Shown piece after piece: positions 18,554 through 26,493 of a stretch of 64,000 nt of DNA (its first letter is position 1; each line of letters starts with the position of its first letter). The notes under the pieces were generated by a model. It saw only the letters and a list, made by a program, of their open reading frames with translations. It was not told the origin of the DNA and searched no databases. Source of the DNA: Gemmatales bacterium (GTDB lineage Bacteria; Planctomycetota; Planctomycetia; Gemmatales; Gemmataceae); assembly GCA_026004675.1 (NCBI GenBank), contig BPJP01000003.1:62001-126000 (forward strand). The letters are read 5' to 3'. The position numbers and the translations under genes are program-made.

Positions 18554-19774
18554 TCATTCAAAGAACGGTTCGCCCGGTTTTTGGTATTGTCGGGCAACTT
18601 CTTCGTTCAATTCGACTCCCAGACCCGGTCCATCGGGTACCCGAATTTCACCGTTTTGGATCAATGGTTTGTTGACACCGGTAATCAAGTCTTCCCAGAA
18701 AGGCACGTCCTGGCCGTGAAATTCCAGGACCAGGAAGTTCTGCACGGCACAGCAAACATGGCACGAAGCCACCGTGCCCAACGGGCTGGAAATGTTATGC
18801 GGCGCGATCGGCGTTTCGTACATGGCAGCGAATTCGGCAATACGTTTGGCCTCCAACAGCCCACCGGTTTTCTGAATGTCGGGCGAAATCACATTGACGG
18901 CGTATTGCTCCAAGAGTCGTTTGAAGCCTTCGCGAAGGCACAAGTTTTCGCCGGTGGAAATGGGCGTGCGGGTGCTTTGCCGCAGAATCCGAAAGCCGTC
19001 CACGCTTTCGGGGGGCAAGGCGTCTTCGAGAAACGCCACATCATATGGTTCGATGGCCTGGGCGATGCGGATCGCGTCGTTGAGACTGTAACGCCAATGG
19101 CAATCGAAAGCGATTTCCACCTCCGAACCAACTGCGTCGCGTACCGCCGCCACGAACATGCGCATCTGCTCGATTTGGCCAGACGAGAGAGGTCGGCTCA
19201 TCACCAGGAGGGGATCATCGTGGATCGCGTCGAGGTCGAATTTCAAAAAGCGAAAGCCTTTGGCGACGGCATCGCGAGCGCGCTGGGCATAGGCCTGAGG
19301 CGATAGTTTCTGGCTCGGGTCGGCTGGCCGTTTGGCTTTTTCGTCGCGATACCACTTCGGTTCCCTGGCGATCAAGGCAGGTCCCCAGCTTTCCAAACCT
19401 TCTCCGGCATGGCAATCGGCATAAAGCAGGATGCGGTCGCGGAACTGGCCGCCGAACAGTTGCCAAATGGGCAGGCCGTAGTGTTTGCCGACCAGATCCC
19501 AAAGGGCAGCTTCCATGCCGCTGATGGCGTTATGGGCATATCCGGCGACCGCGCCGGCACCGCTGGCCGCACGCCTTAATTGCTGGCACAGCAGGTCGAT
19601 ATGCCGCGGGTCCTTGCCGATCAAGACCGGAGCGAGGTCACGGATGATCGCCGTCAGGCCAGGTGCAAAGAAACTCTCACCCGTGCCGTACAACCCGTCA
19701 TCCGTATAAATCCGGGTGTAGGTGTAGTCGTAGTTGGCTTCGACGACCGCCGTCTTGACCGCTTGGATGCGCAT
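18554..19774 (-). CDS. Enolase-superfamily sugar-acid dehydratase (mandelate racemase/galactonate dehydratase type)
   Basis: A 406-residue Mg2+-dependent enzyme. ATG 19774 follows AGGAGGATCGACC, so the upstream extension to 19993 is rejected. Metal ligands of the MR subgroup are visible: Asp in AFDCHWRY, Glu in FLEDALPPES and Glu in STGENLCLREG, with the C-terminal catalytic His in APHNISSPLG. The DCH motif (Asp-x-His) fits the D-galactonate/D-mannonate dehydratase class rather than Lys/His racemases. The substrate is not established. It converges with nagA. Confidence 0.87.
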   Translation of the reverse strand: MRIQAVKTAVVEANYDYTYTRIYTDDGLYGTGESFFAPGLTAIIRDLAPVLIGKDPRHIDLLCQQLRRAASGAGAVAGYAHNAISGMEAALWDLVGKHYGLPIWQLFGGQFRDRILLYADCHAGEGLESWGPALIAREPKWYRDEKAKRPADPSQKLSPQAYAQRARDAVAKGFRFLKFDLDAIHDDPLLVMSRPLSSGQIEQMRMFVAAVRDAVGSEVEIAFDCHWRYSLNDAIRIAQAIEPYDVAFLEDALPPESVDGFRILRQSTRTPISTGENLCLREGFKRLLEQYAVNVISPDIQKTGGLLEAKRIAEFAAMYETPIAPHNISSPLGTVASCHVCCAVQNFLVLEFHGQDVPFWEDLITGVNKPLIQNGEIRVPDGPGLGVELNEEVARQYQKPGEPFFE

Positions 19775-19946
19775 GGTCGATCCTCCTGTGAGGCATGGTA
19801 TATGGGAAGGTGGTCGAAACGGCAGGGAATGACGATGGCGTGTCCTTGGCGTCGGCCTTATACTGATAAGCGGCAGACGAATGAGGCGATTGAAAGCGTG
19901 TCGCTGCCAGGCACCACGATGAAGAATCGAGACAACGGGGAACAAC

Positions 19947-20681
19947 GTGGCTGAAGAGCCGGAACAACAGCGGGTGCTCATCTCCTTCGCCACCTACAAC
20001 GAGCGCGACAACCTGCAAGCATTGATCGAGCAATCCCTCGCGCAAGTTCCACATGCCAATGTCCTGGTCATTGACGATCATTCTCCGGATGGGACCGGAG
20101 AGCTGGCGGACGAGATGGCGAAAGCCGACCCCAGGATTCGGGTGATCCATCGACCGGGCAAACAGGGACTGGGGACGGCCATCTTGACGGCGATGAAATA
20201 CGCCATTGACGAGAAATACGATCTGCTAATCAACATGGATGCGGATTTCAGCCATCATCCCCGTTACTTGCCCGCATTGCTGGCGGGCATGCGAGACCAC
20301 GACGTGATGATCGGCTCGCGTTACATTCCGGGCGGGGGCGCGGAGAATTGGCCATTGTCGCGGCAATTGATGAGTCGAGGAGTCAATTTCATTTCTCGTG
20401 TACTTCTGCGTCTGCCGGCGCGGGATACCAGCGGCGCCTTTCGCTGTTACCGGGTGGCAAAGCTGCGGGAAGCGGAATTGGACCGGGTGATTTCGCGAGG
20501 CTATTCGTTTCAGCAGGAAATCCTGTATCGCTGTCGAAAAGCGGGTTGCCGCATCGGCGAAACGGCCATCATTTTCGAAAACCGCCGCGCCGGCGCCTCG
20601 AAAGTCAACTGGAAAGAGGCAGTTCGTTCCTTGGCGGTGATCCTGTACATTGGCATGAAAGCGACCCTGCGAATTGATTAA
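19947..20681 (+). CDS. GT2 glycosyltransferase, polyprenyl/dolichol-phosphate mannosyltransferase-like
   Basis: A 244-residue GT-A enzyme. The N-terminal nucleotide-binding strand is SFATYNERDN, then VIDDHSPDGTGELAD and the metal-binding NMDADFSHHP, with RDTSGAFRCYR and ISRGYSFQQEILYR as the acceptor region. These match Dpm1-type enzymes, which transfer mannose or a similar sugar from GDP-sugar to a lipid phosphate at the membrane. It lacks the C-terminal membrane anchor of longer forms. The start is GTG 19947, preceded by a weak ACGGGGAAC site. Confidence 0.87.
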   Translation: MAEEPEQQRVLISFATYNERDNLQALIEQSLAQVPHANVLVIDDHSPDGTGELADEMAKADPRIRVIHRPGKQGLGTAILTAMKYAIDEKYDLLINMDADFSHHPRYLPALLAGMRDHDVMIGSRYIPGGGAENWPLSRQLMSRGVNFISRVLLRLPARDTSGAFRCYRVAKLREAELDRVISRGYSFQQEILYRCRKAGCRIGETAIIFENRRAGASKVNWKEAVRSLAVILYIGMKATLRID

Positions 20682-20854
20682 GGCGTCGGCTTGCCAGGTC
20701 GGTTGGGCTGCGGTAAAGTAGCTTACCAAAACCATTCCAGTCTCTCCCGAATCTGTTTGCAATCTCCAAGCAACCGAGGTTCGCCGCGATGGGAAACGCC
20801 GATGGGCGTGACTGGATTTGCTAGCACACAGAGGTTTTTGACCCGGCGAAAACG

Positions 20855-21967
20855 ATGGCAGAGATTCTCAGCTGGCGAACGGCGCCCGATCTACACGATG
20901 TCGTCTCGCGGGGGGTGGCTGCGCTTGCAGCTGGCGAATGCCTGATCTTTCCCACGGACACGGGCTATGCGGTCGGTGTCGCCGCGAAGAACCCGCAGGC
21001 GTTCGAACGGCTGCGCGATTGGCGTTCCGACTTGTCGGCACCGACGTTGTCCGTACGCGAGGCAAGCGAGGCTGTCGACTGGATGCCTTCGTTGGGAGCG
21101 TGCAGCCAGCGATTGGCCCGGCGTTGTTGGCCAGGTCCGCTCGAATTGGTTTGGGACATTTCGGCCGATGCCGAACCGTTCCGCTCCTTACCCGAGCCAG
21201 TCAGGGAGCATCTGTGCCAGGAACAGAAAGTCAAATTCGGCTGCCCGTCGCACGAAGCCATCTTCCACTGCTTGCAACGCTATGGCGAACCGATTCTCTA
21301 CACCGACCTGGAGCACAACGGTGAGGGCATATTCGACTCCGAGAAATTGCGTGAACTGGTGGGCGAGCGCGAAGCGGTCGTGATCGAAGACGGTGTCAGT
21401 CGATTCAAACAAATGGCAACCGTGGTCGCTGTGCGCGGTGAACAATGGCGGATCGTTCGCGAGGGGATCATCCCGCATGATATGCTGGAAAAGCTTGCTG
21501 CCTGCTTGATACTTTTCGTCTGCACAGGAAATACCTGCCGCAGCCCTTTAGCGGCGGCATTGTTTCGCAAGCTGTTATGTGAGCGGCTTCATTGTCGGGC
21601 GGAGGAGCTTTTGACAAAAGGGTATTGGGTCGAATCGGCCGGGCTGGCTGCCGTCAACGGCGCGCGGGCAACAGCTGAAGCGCAAACCGTGGCCAGGGAA
21701 CTGGGAACCGATCTCGAGCGACACGCGAGCCAGCCCATCAGCACCGACCTGGTTTTTTACGCGGACTATTTGATTGGCATGACGAACAGTCATGTGCAGT
21801 TGATGAAGGAGTTATTCCCGGATGCCTACGCCAAACCTCGCTTGCTGGCGGCCGATCAGAGCGATCTGCCCGATCCGATTGGAGGGGATGTTGAAGTATA
21901 CCGGGAATGCGGCCGGCAGATTCTGAAGCATCTGCAGGCGTTGATATCGGAGGTCTGCCCCACATGA
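20855..21967 (+). CDS. Fusion of degenerate Sua5/YrdC-like domain with YwlE-type low-molecular-weight phosphatase
   Basis: A 370-residue two-domain protein. Residues about 10-200 resemble the YrdC/Sua5 fold (LIFPTDTGYAVGVAAKNP), but the usual Lys/Arg motif after it and the terminal SAN motif are altered (RDWRSDLSAP, YTDLEHNGE), so threonylcarbamoyl-AMP synthesis is doubtful. Residues about 217-365 are an LMW phosphatase with the P-loop VCTGNTCRSPL and the general-acid loop DPIGGDVEVYR. Thr in the P-loop and the DP-x-GG loop are shared with the protein-arginine phosphatase YwlE rather than tyrosine phosphatases. The stop overlaps the rpiB start. In Bacillus subtilis the separate genes ywlC (sua5), ywlE and ywlF (rpiB) are also neighbours. 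Confidence 0.88.
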   Translation: MAEILSWRTAPDLHDVVSRGVAALAAGECLIFPTDTGYAVGVAAKNPQAFERLRDWRSDLSAPTLSVREASEAVDWMPSLGACSQRLARRCWPGPLELVWDISADAEPFRSLPEPVREHLCQEQKVKFGCPSHEAIFHCLQRYGEPILYTDLEHNGEGIFDSEKLRELVGEREAVVIEDGVSRFKQMATVVAVRGEQWRIVREGIIPHDMLEKLAACLILFVCTGNTCRSPLAAALFRKLLCERLHCRAEELLTKGYWVESAGLAAVNGARATAEAQTVARELGTDLERHASQPISTDLVFYADYLIGMTNSHVQLMKELFPDAYAKPRLLAADQSDLPDPIGGDVEVYRECGRQILKHLQALISEVCPT

Positions 21968-22425
21968 GAATAGCGATCGGCAGCGACCACCGCGGCCATG
22001 ACTTGAAGCGGCGCATCATCACGGTGCTGCAACAATTGGGGCACTCGGTGGAGGACAAAGGCACCTTTTCGCGCGATAGCGCTGACTATCCCGATTTCGC
22101 ATTTCTCGTCGCCAAGGCCGTGGCGACGCACGCAGTCGACCGCGGCATTTTGATTTGCGGTACGGGAATCGGCATGAGCATCGCTGCCAACAAAGTTCGC
22201 GGCGTGCGCGCCGCTCTCTGCCATGACAGCATCACCGCCGAAATGAGCCGACGGCATAACGACGCTAATGTTCTGTGCCTTTCCGCCGACCTTCTCGGCG
22301 ATGAATTGGTCGACCGCATGATCCACATCTGGCTCAGCGCGGAGTTCGAGCAAGGTCGCCATGCTCGGCGGGTCGCCAAGATCGTCGACATCGAATCGTC
22401 TGAAGTTGATCGGAAACCAGGATGA
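21964..22425 (+). CDS. rpiB: Ribose-5-phosphate isomerase B
   Basis: A 153-residue RpiB/LacAB-family isomerase interconverting ribose 5-phosphate and ribulose 5-phosphate. Conserved features: IAIGSDHRGHDLKR at the N-terminus, DYPDFA, the active-site Cys in ILICGTGIGMSIAANKV, ALCHD, and SRRHNDANVLCL. ATG 21964 overlaps the stop of the preceding fusion gene by four bases (ATGA), indicating coupling. Length is normal for the family. Confidence 0.95.
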   Translation: MRIAIGSDHRGHDLKRRIITVLQQLGHSVEDKGTFSRDSADYPDFAFLVAKAVATHAVDRGILICGTGIGMSIAANKVRGVRAALCHDSITAEMSRRHNDANVLCLSADLLGDELVDRMIHIWLSAEFEQGRHARRVAKIVDIESSEVDRKPG

Positions 22426-22453
22426 CGTTGCAGCGTGGCGCGGCGCCGTTCGC

Positions 22454-23968
22454 CTATTCAGGCAGGGGTTGTCCTCGCGTTTCCGGCGCAACCCAAATCA
22501 GGGCCAGGCCGACGAAGTAGACCATCGTGATCACCGTTAGCGCCTTCGGATAGTCGTTGTGAAAGACGTCGCTCATCAGGTTGCCTGTCTGCAAGACACC
22601 GATCGCTGCCAGGATTCGGCCGAAATTGAAGCCAAACCCCTGACCGGTGGCACGGACGCGCGTGCGAAACAACTCCGGCAAATAAAGAGGCATCCAGCCG
22701 TAAAACGATGAGGTCGTGGCCCCGGCCACAAACACCATGAACAAGAACCCCGCATCGTAACTCGCGTATAACTGGTACAGGCACAGGCTCGAACCAAGTG
22801 CCAGGAAACACAACAGAGCATAGGTCACGCGCCGACTCAGCCAGGTGCCGAGCATGGCCCCAGCAAACGTGCCGAACACGGCACCGGTGGCACTACAAAT
22901 CTGCGTATAGTTGCGAGCGTTTCGGTATTCGGGTCCCAGGTTCTTCACGAGGTCATCCGCCCAGGCTGGGTTCCACTGGTTCGCTCCCCAGGTTGCCGTC
23001 AATGCCACGGCTCCTAAACAGGCAGCCAGCATCATGCGCGTCAAGGTCGGCCTCAGTCCGTGGACTGGGTCGCCTATGTCGATGCCGGCACGCTGCATAT
23101 AACGGATTACTGGGAAGGTATAGCCGGCCAGACAGACCAACAAACCAATCAACGTCACCGGAATGCGGATCGCCAGTTCGGCGTCTTTGTCGATCCAAAC
23201 GTAAACGATCGCGCCGGCTCCTGCCGCACCGATGAGCACGCCCAGCAAATCCCGTGTGGCCCAATAGGAGGTTGCTCCTTTTTCTTGCTCGTGCAGCCAG
23301 CGTTCCGATTCCGGAACGAACAGCCGGATGAAAAAGGTCAAGAGCGCGGGAGTGGCACCGATGAAAAAGAGCAGCCTCCAACCGGAATCAGCGACCAGCG
23401 CGTCCACCCAACTCGCCGGCAAAAGGTACGCCAGCCAGCTGCCGACTTCGGTGAGGAACGTAGTCAATCCGAGTCCAATGACAGCGATGAGCAGAAAGCC
23501 GATGTTGGCCGCCGTGCCGACCAGCCCGGCCAGCAGAACGCGGGAACGTTCGGGCCAGATTTCCATTACCAACGCTACGCCCAGCGACCATTCTCCTCCC
23601 ATGCCGAGGGCGGAAAGGAAGCGGAGAACGGCGATATGCCAAGGGTGGGTCGCGACGCCGCAAAGACCTGTGAAGATGGCATAGGTAAACACGCTGAGCA
23701 TCATGGCACGGACGCGGCCGATGCGATCGCCGAGCCAGCCGAACAAGACGCCTCCGGTGGCCGCTCCTACGAGAAAGCCGGCAATCGCCGCGGAAAACCA
23801 CAAGCCAAATTCTTCTTTCGCCGACGGTCCGAGCAAAGCGTTGATAGCCGGACGACCGATCAAGGGGAACAACCCCATTTCCAGGCCGTCGAACATCCAG
23901 CCCAGAAGTGCTGCCGTCAACGCCATCCACCGTCCGCGGTTGTCAGCTACCGTTTGTTTCTCGACCAT
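22454..23968 (-). CDS. MFS transporter, sugar/organic-acid:H+ symporter type
   Basis: A 504-residue major facilitator with 12 predicted TM helices. The signature between TM2 and TM3 (LFGWLGDRIGRVRAM) and MGGEWSLGVALVMEIWPERSR after TM4 place it near the metabolite:H+ symporter / sialate-aromatic acid transporter group. A long periplasmic insertion between TM7 and TM8 (NPAWADDLVKNLGPEYRNA) is seen in many planctomycete members. It converges with rpiB; the substrate is unknown. Confidence 0.88.
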   Translation of the reverse strand: MVEKQTVADNRGRWMALTAALLGWMFDGLEMGLFPLIGRPAINALLGPSAKEEFGLWFSAAIAGFLVGAATGGVLFGWLGDRIGRVRAMMLSVFTYAIFTGLCGVATHPWHIAVLRFLSALGMGGEWSLGVALVMEIWPERSRVLLAGLVGTAANIGFLLIAVIGLGLTTFLTEVGSWLAYLLPASWVDALVADSGWRLLFFIGATPALLTFFIRLFVPESERWLHEQEKGATSYWATRDLLGVLIGAAGAGAIVYVWIDKDAELAIRIPVTLIGLLVCLAGYTFPVIRYMQRAGIDIGDPVHGLRPTLTRMMLAACLGAVALTATWGANQWNPAWADDLVKNLGPEYRNARNYTQICSATGAVFGTFAGAMLGTWLSRRVTYALLCFLALGSSLCLYQLYASYDAGFLFMVFVAGATTSSFYGWMPLYLPELFRTRVRATGQGFGFNFGRILAAIGVLQTGNLMSDVFHNDYPKALTVITMVYFVGLALIWVAPETRGQPLPE

Positions 23969-24028
23969 TGTCGTGCACCTTTTGCGAAGGTCTGCGGGGC
24001 CAATCCGTACTTTTCGTAAGGCGAACCA

Positions 24029-24778
24029 TCAGTCTTTGGATTGAACCTTCTCGAAAATGATGATGTGCTGCCAGGGAAGGATGTCGAGCGTCTCGATCCA
24101 TTTCAGGGGATGCAATGACATTTCTCGTTTGACCTGTGCCTGGCTCATCTTGTGCACCAGCTTGATGGGCACGCGCGGATCTTCTTTGCGGTACTCGACG
24201 AAAACGATCCGTCCCCCAGGTTTGAGTGCCTTGACCATACCGACAGCCATCTCATAAGGGTGAGAGAATTCGTGGTAGCAGTCGACGAGAAGGATGAGAT
24301 CGATCGTGTTGGCGGGGAGTTTGGGATCGGTTGCGGTTCCCTGAACGGGAACGACATTGGTCACGTTATCGGCTTTGATGCGTTTTTTGATGATGGCCAA
24401 CATTTCCGGCTGGATGTCGACGGCATAGACCTTGCCTTTTGGACCGACAAGTTTGGCGATTCTGAAAGCGAAGTAGCCGCTGCCGGCGCCGATGTCGGCG
24501 ATCGTCTGCCCTGGCTGGATTTTGAGCGCCTGGATGAGTTTGCTGGGGCGTTCCTCCTTTTCACGCTCCGGGCGTTCCAGCCAGCCGGCGGCTTCGTGCC
24601 CCATGACCAAAGCAATCTCGCGATTCATGTAAAACTTGCCGGTACCGTTTGGATCGTGGTCCGGGCGGTATTCATAGCGCGGCTTGATTGGGGCACGTGG
24701 TTTTTCCTCTTGCCCAATGGCCGGGACAGCGGAAAGCAAGCAACCGGACAACACCAGGATGGGAAAGCGGGTAAACAT
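24029..24778 (-). CDS. Exported class I SAM-dependent methyltransferase
   Basis: A 249-residue protein with an N-terminal signal peptide (MFTRFPILVLSGCLLSAVPA, then IGQEE). Residues about 40-70 have a conserved planctomycete/proteobacterial start (MNREIALVMGHEAAGWLERP). The Rossmann methyltransferase core follows: IADIGAGSGYFAFRIA, AVDIQPEML, and LLVDCYHEF in place of motif IV. SAM is not known to be abundant outside the cytoplasm, so either the protein stays tethered or the enzyme has another role. The substrate is unknown. Confidence 0.85.
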   Translation of the reverse strand: MFTRFPILVLSGCLLSAVPAIGQEEKPRAPIKPRYEYRPDHDPNGTGKFYMNREIALVMGHEAAGWLERPEREKEERPSKLIQALKIQPGQTIADIGAGSGYFAFRIAKLVGPKGKVYAVDIQPEMLAIIKKRIKADNVTNVVPVQGTATDPKLPANTIDLILLVDCYHEFSHPYEMAVGMVKALKPGGRIVFVEYRKEDPRVPIKLVHKMSQAQVKREMSLHPLKWIETLDILPWQHIIIFEKVQSKD

Positions 24779-24882
24779 GGCGATGGTCCTGTCGGTAGTG
24801 GCTTGGGAACCTGACTATTGTTTATGATCAAAATCACGATTAGACTAGCGGTTAGTTCGCCAATACGATGGTAGCACGAATT

Positions 24883-24898
24883 TACCCGTATGCGGGTA
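24883..24898 (+). promoter_or_regulatory. Palindrome upstream of the vWA-PP2C-kinase triad
   Basis: TACCCGTATGCGGGTA has 6-base perfect arms around TATG and lies 25 bases before the vWA start codon. It could be an operator for the triad or a short leader hairpin. No T-tract follows, so it is not a terminator. Confidence 0.4.
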
Positions 24899-24923
24899 CG
24901 GTCGCGAGGGAGTTGGGAACGCC

Positions 24924-25766
24924 ATGCCTTATACTGCTGAAATTAGCAGAAAGAACCCTACTTGTTTCTTGTTCCTCGTCGATCAGTCGGGTTCGATGCT
25001 CAAGCCTTTTGGCGGGGAAGCGAGTAAGGCCAAGGCACAAGGCGTGGCGGACGCGATCAACCGGCTTTTGCAAAACCTGGTGCTCAAATGCGCCAAGTCA
25101 GAGGGAATCCGGGATTATTTCCATGTTGGCGTGATCGGTTACGGCGGTTCCAAAGTCGCCCCAGCATTCGGTGGCACGCTGGCCAACCGGAAACTGGTTC
25201 CCATCAGCGAAGTCGGCCACAACCCGCTGCGGCTGGAAGAGCGCATACGCAAAGTGGATGACGGTGCCGGAGGTCTGATCGAACAGAAGTACAAATTTCC
25301 CGTCTGGATCGAACCGACAGGTTCAGGAAAAACGCCAATGTGCCAGGCGTTTCAATTGGCGCTGGCAACCCTTCGCGAATTCATTCAGCAATACCCGAAC
25401 GGTTATCCACCATTGTTGTTCAATATCACGGACGGGGCGGCGACCGATGGGAATCCGGAACCGGCAGCGGCGGCCGTCAAGAATTTGAAAACAACAGATG
25501 GCAACGTCCTCGTGTTCAACGCTCACTTGTCCTCGAGGCCGCACCACGCCATCGAATTTCCCGATAAGGAAGATGTTCTGCCAGACGACTACTCGAAAAT
25601 GCTGTTTCGTATGTCGAGCCTTTTGCCAGAGAGAATCCAGGCGGCGGCGGCAAACGAAGGATTCAAGACCAGTGATGCCACCCGCGGCTTCGTATACAAC
25701 GCAGATTTGGTCGCGGTGATTCGCTTTATGGAAATTGGCACGAAAGTCGCCAGTTCGGTCCGGTGA
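24924..25766 (+). CDS. vWA domain protein (TerY-like) of a vWA-PP2C-kinase triad
   Basis: A 280-residue cytoplasmic protein that is essentially one von Willebrand A domain. The MIDAS is complete: DQSGSM near residue 19, the Thr in GSGKTPM near 135, and the Asp in NITDGAATD near 175, so it should bind a divalent metal and a ligand carboxylate. TerY-type vWA proteins are thought to act as metal-dependent adaptors for the paired kinase and phosphatase. It is followed after 12 bases by the PP2C gene and then by the kinase, all on the same strand. Confidence 0.88.
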   Translation: MPYTAEISRKNPTCFLFLVDQSGSMLKPFGGEASKAKAQGVADAINRLLQNLVLKCAKSEGIRDYFHVGVIGYGGSKVAPAFGGTLANRKLVPISEVGHNPLRLEERIRKVDDGAGGLIEQKYKFPVWIEPTGSGKTPMCQAFQLALATLREFIQQYPNGYPPLLFNITDGAATDGNPEPAAAAVKNLKTTDGNVLVFNAHLSSRPHHAIEFPDKEDVLPDDYSKMLFRMSSLLPERIQAAAANEGFKTSDATRGFVYNADLVAVIRFMEIGTKVASSVR

Positions 25767-25778
25767 AATGGAACATCC

Positions 25779-26480
25779 ATGTATTGGCGCACGTTTTACG
25801 TTCAGAAATCGGGCAACAGCACCGATGAATACGAAGACGCGTTTGCGGCGTCCGCGAAACTAGGGCGCTTCGCCATTGCCGACGGCGCCACCGAAAGTGC
25901 CTTCGCCTCGGAGTGGGCCAGGCTTCTCGTCGAACGATTTGTCGAAGAACCCTTTCGCCACAAAACCCAATTCGCGAACTGGCTTCCCGATGTGCAAAAA
26001 CGCTGGTTGAAGGCGGTCAACGGCAAAAAGCTCCCCTGGTACGCCGAATCCAAATTCGAACAGGGTGCTTTCGCCACTTTTCTCGGACTGGTGCTCACCA
26101 AGACGCGCTGGCGCGCTGTTGCGGTCGGCGACAGCTGCCTCTTCCAGATTCGCGATGGCAAACTCGTCACGGGCTTTCCGGTTACCCGTTCCGACGATTT
26201 CAACAACGCTCCCAAACTCATCGGCTCACGCTCCCCGCCCAAAGAACTACAAAGCCAGGCGGATGGCAAATGGCAGTCTAAAGACCATTTCTATCTCATG
26301 ACCGATGCCCTGGCACAGTGGTTCATCCGCAACAACGAAAAAGGTAAACGCCCTTGGCGCGAAGTCGAACGCATCTCCGCCGGCAAAGACAAAAAGGCTT
26401 TCGTCGAGTGGATCGACTCGCTCCGAACGAAGGAAGGATTGCGCAATGATGACGTTACCTTGATGATCATCGGCTTGTAG
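25779..26480 (+). CDS. PP2C-family protein phosphatase of the triad
   Basis: A compact 233-residue PPM phosphatase. Metal-binding motifs in order: YEDAFAAS, AIADGATES, VGDSCLF, TDALAQWF and the C-terminal NDDVTLMII. All the Asp ligands for the two-metal centre are present, so it is predicted to be active against phospho-Ser/Thr. It is shorter than house-keeping PP2Cs, as is usual in TerY-phosphorylation triads. It begins 12 bases after the vWA gene and ends 13 bases before the kinase gene. Confidence 0.88.
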   Translation: MYWRTFYVQKSGNSTDEYEDAFAASAKLGRFAIADGATESAFASEWARLLVERFVEEPFRHKTQFANWLPDVQKRWLKAVNGKKLPWYAESKFEQGAFATFLGLVLTKTRWRAVAVGDSCLFQIRDGKLVTGFPVTRSDDFNNAPKLIGSRSPPKELQSQADGKWQSKDHFYLMTDALAQWFIRNNEKGKRPWREVERISAGKDKKAFVEWIDSLRTKEGLRNDDVTLMIIGL

Positions 26481-26493
26481 GACCGTTTGCACA

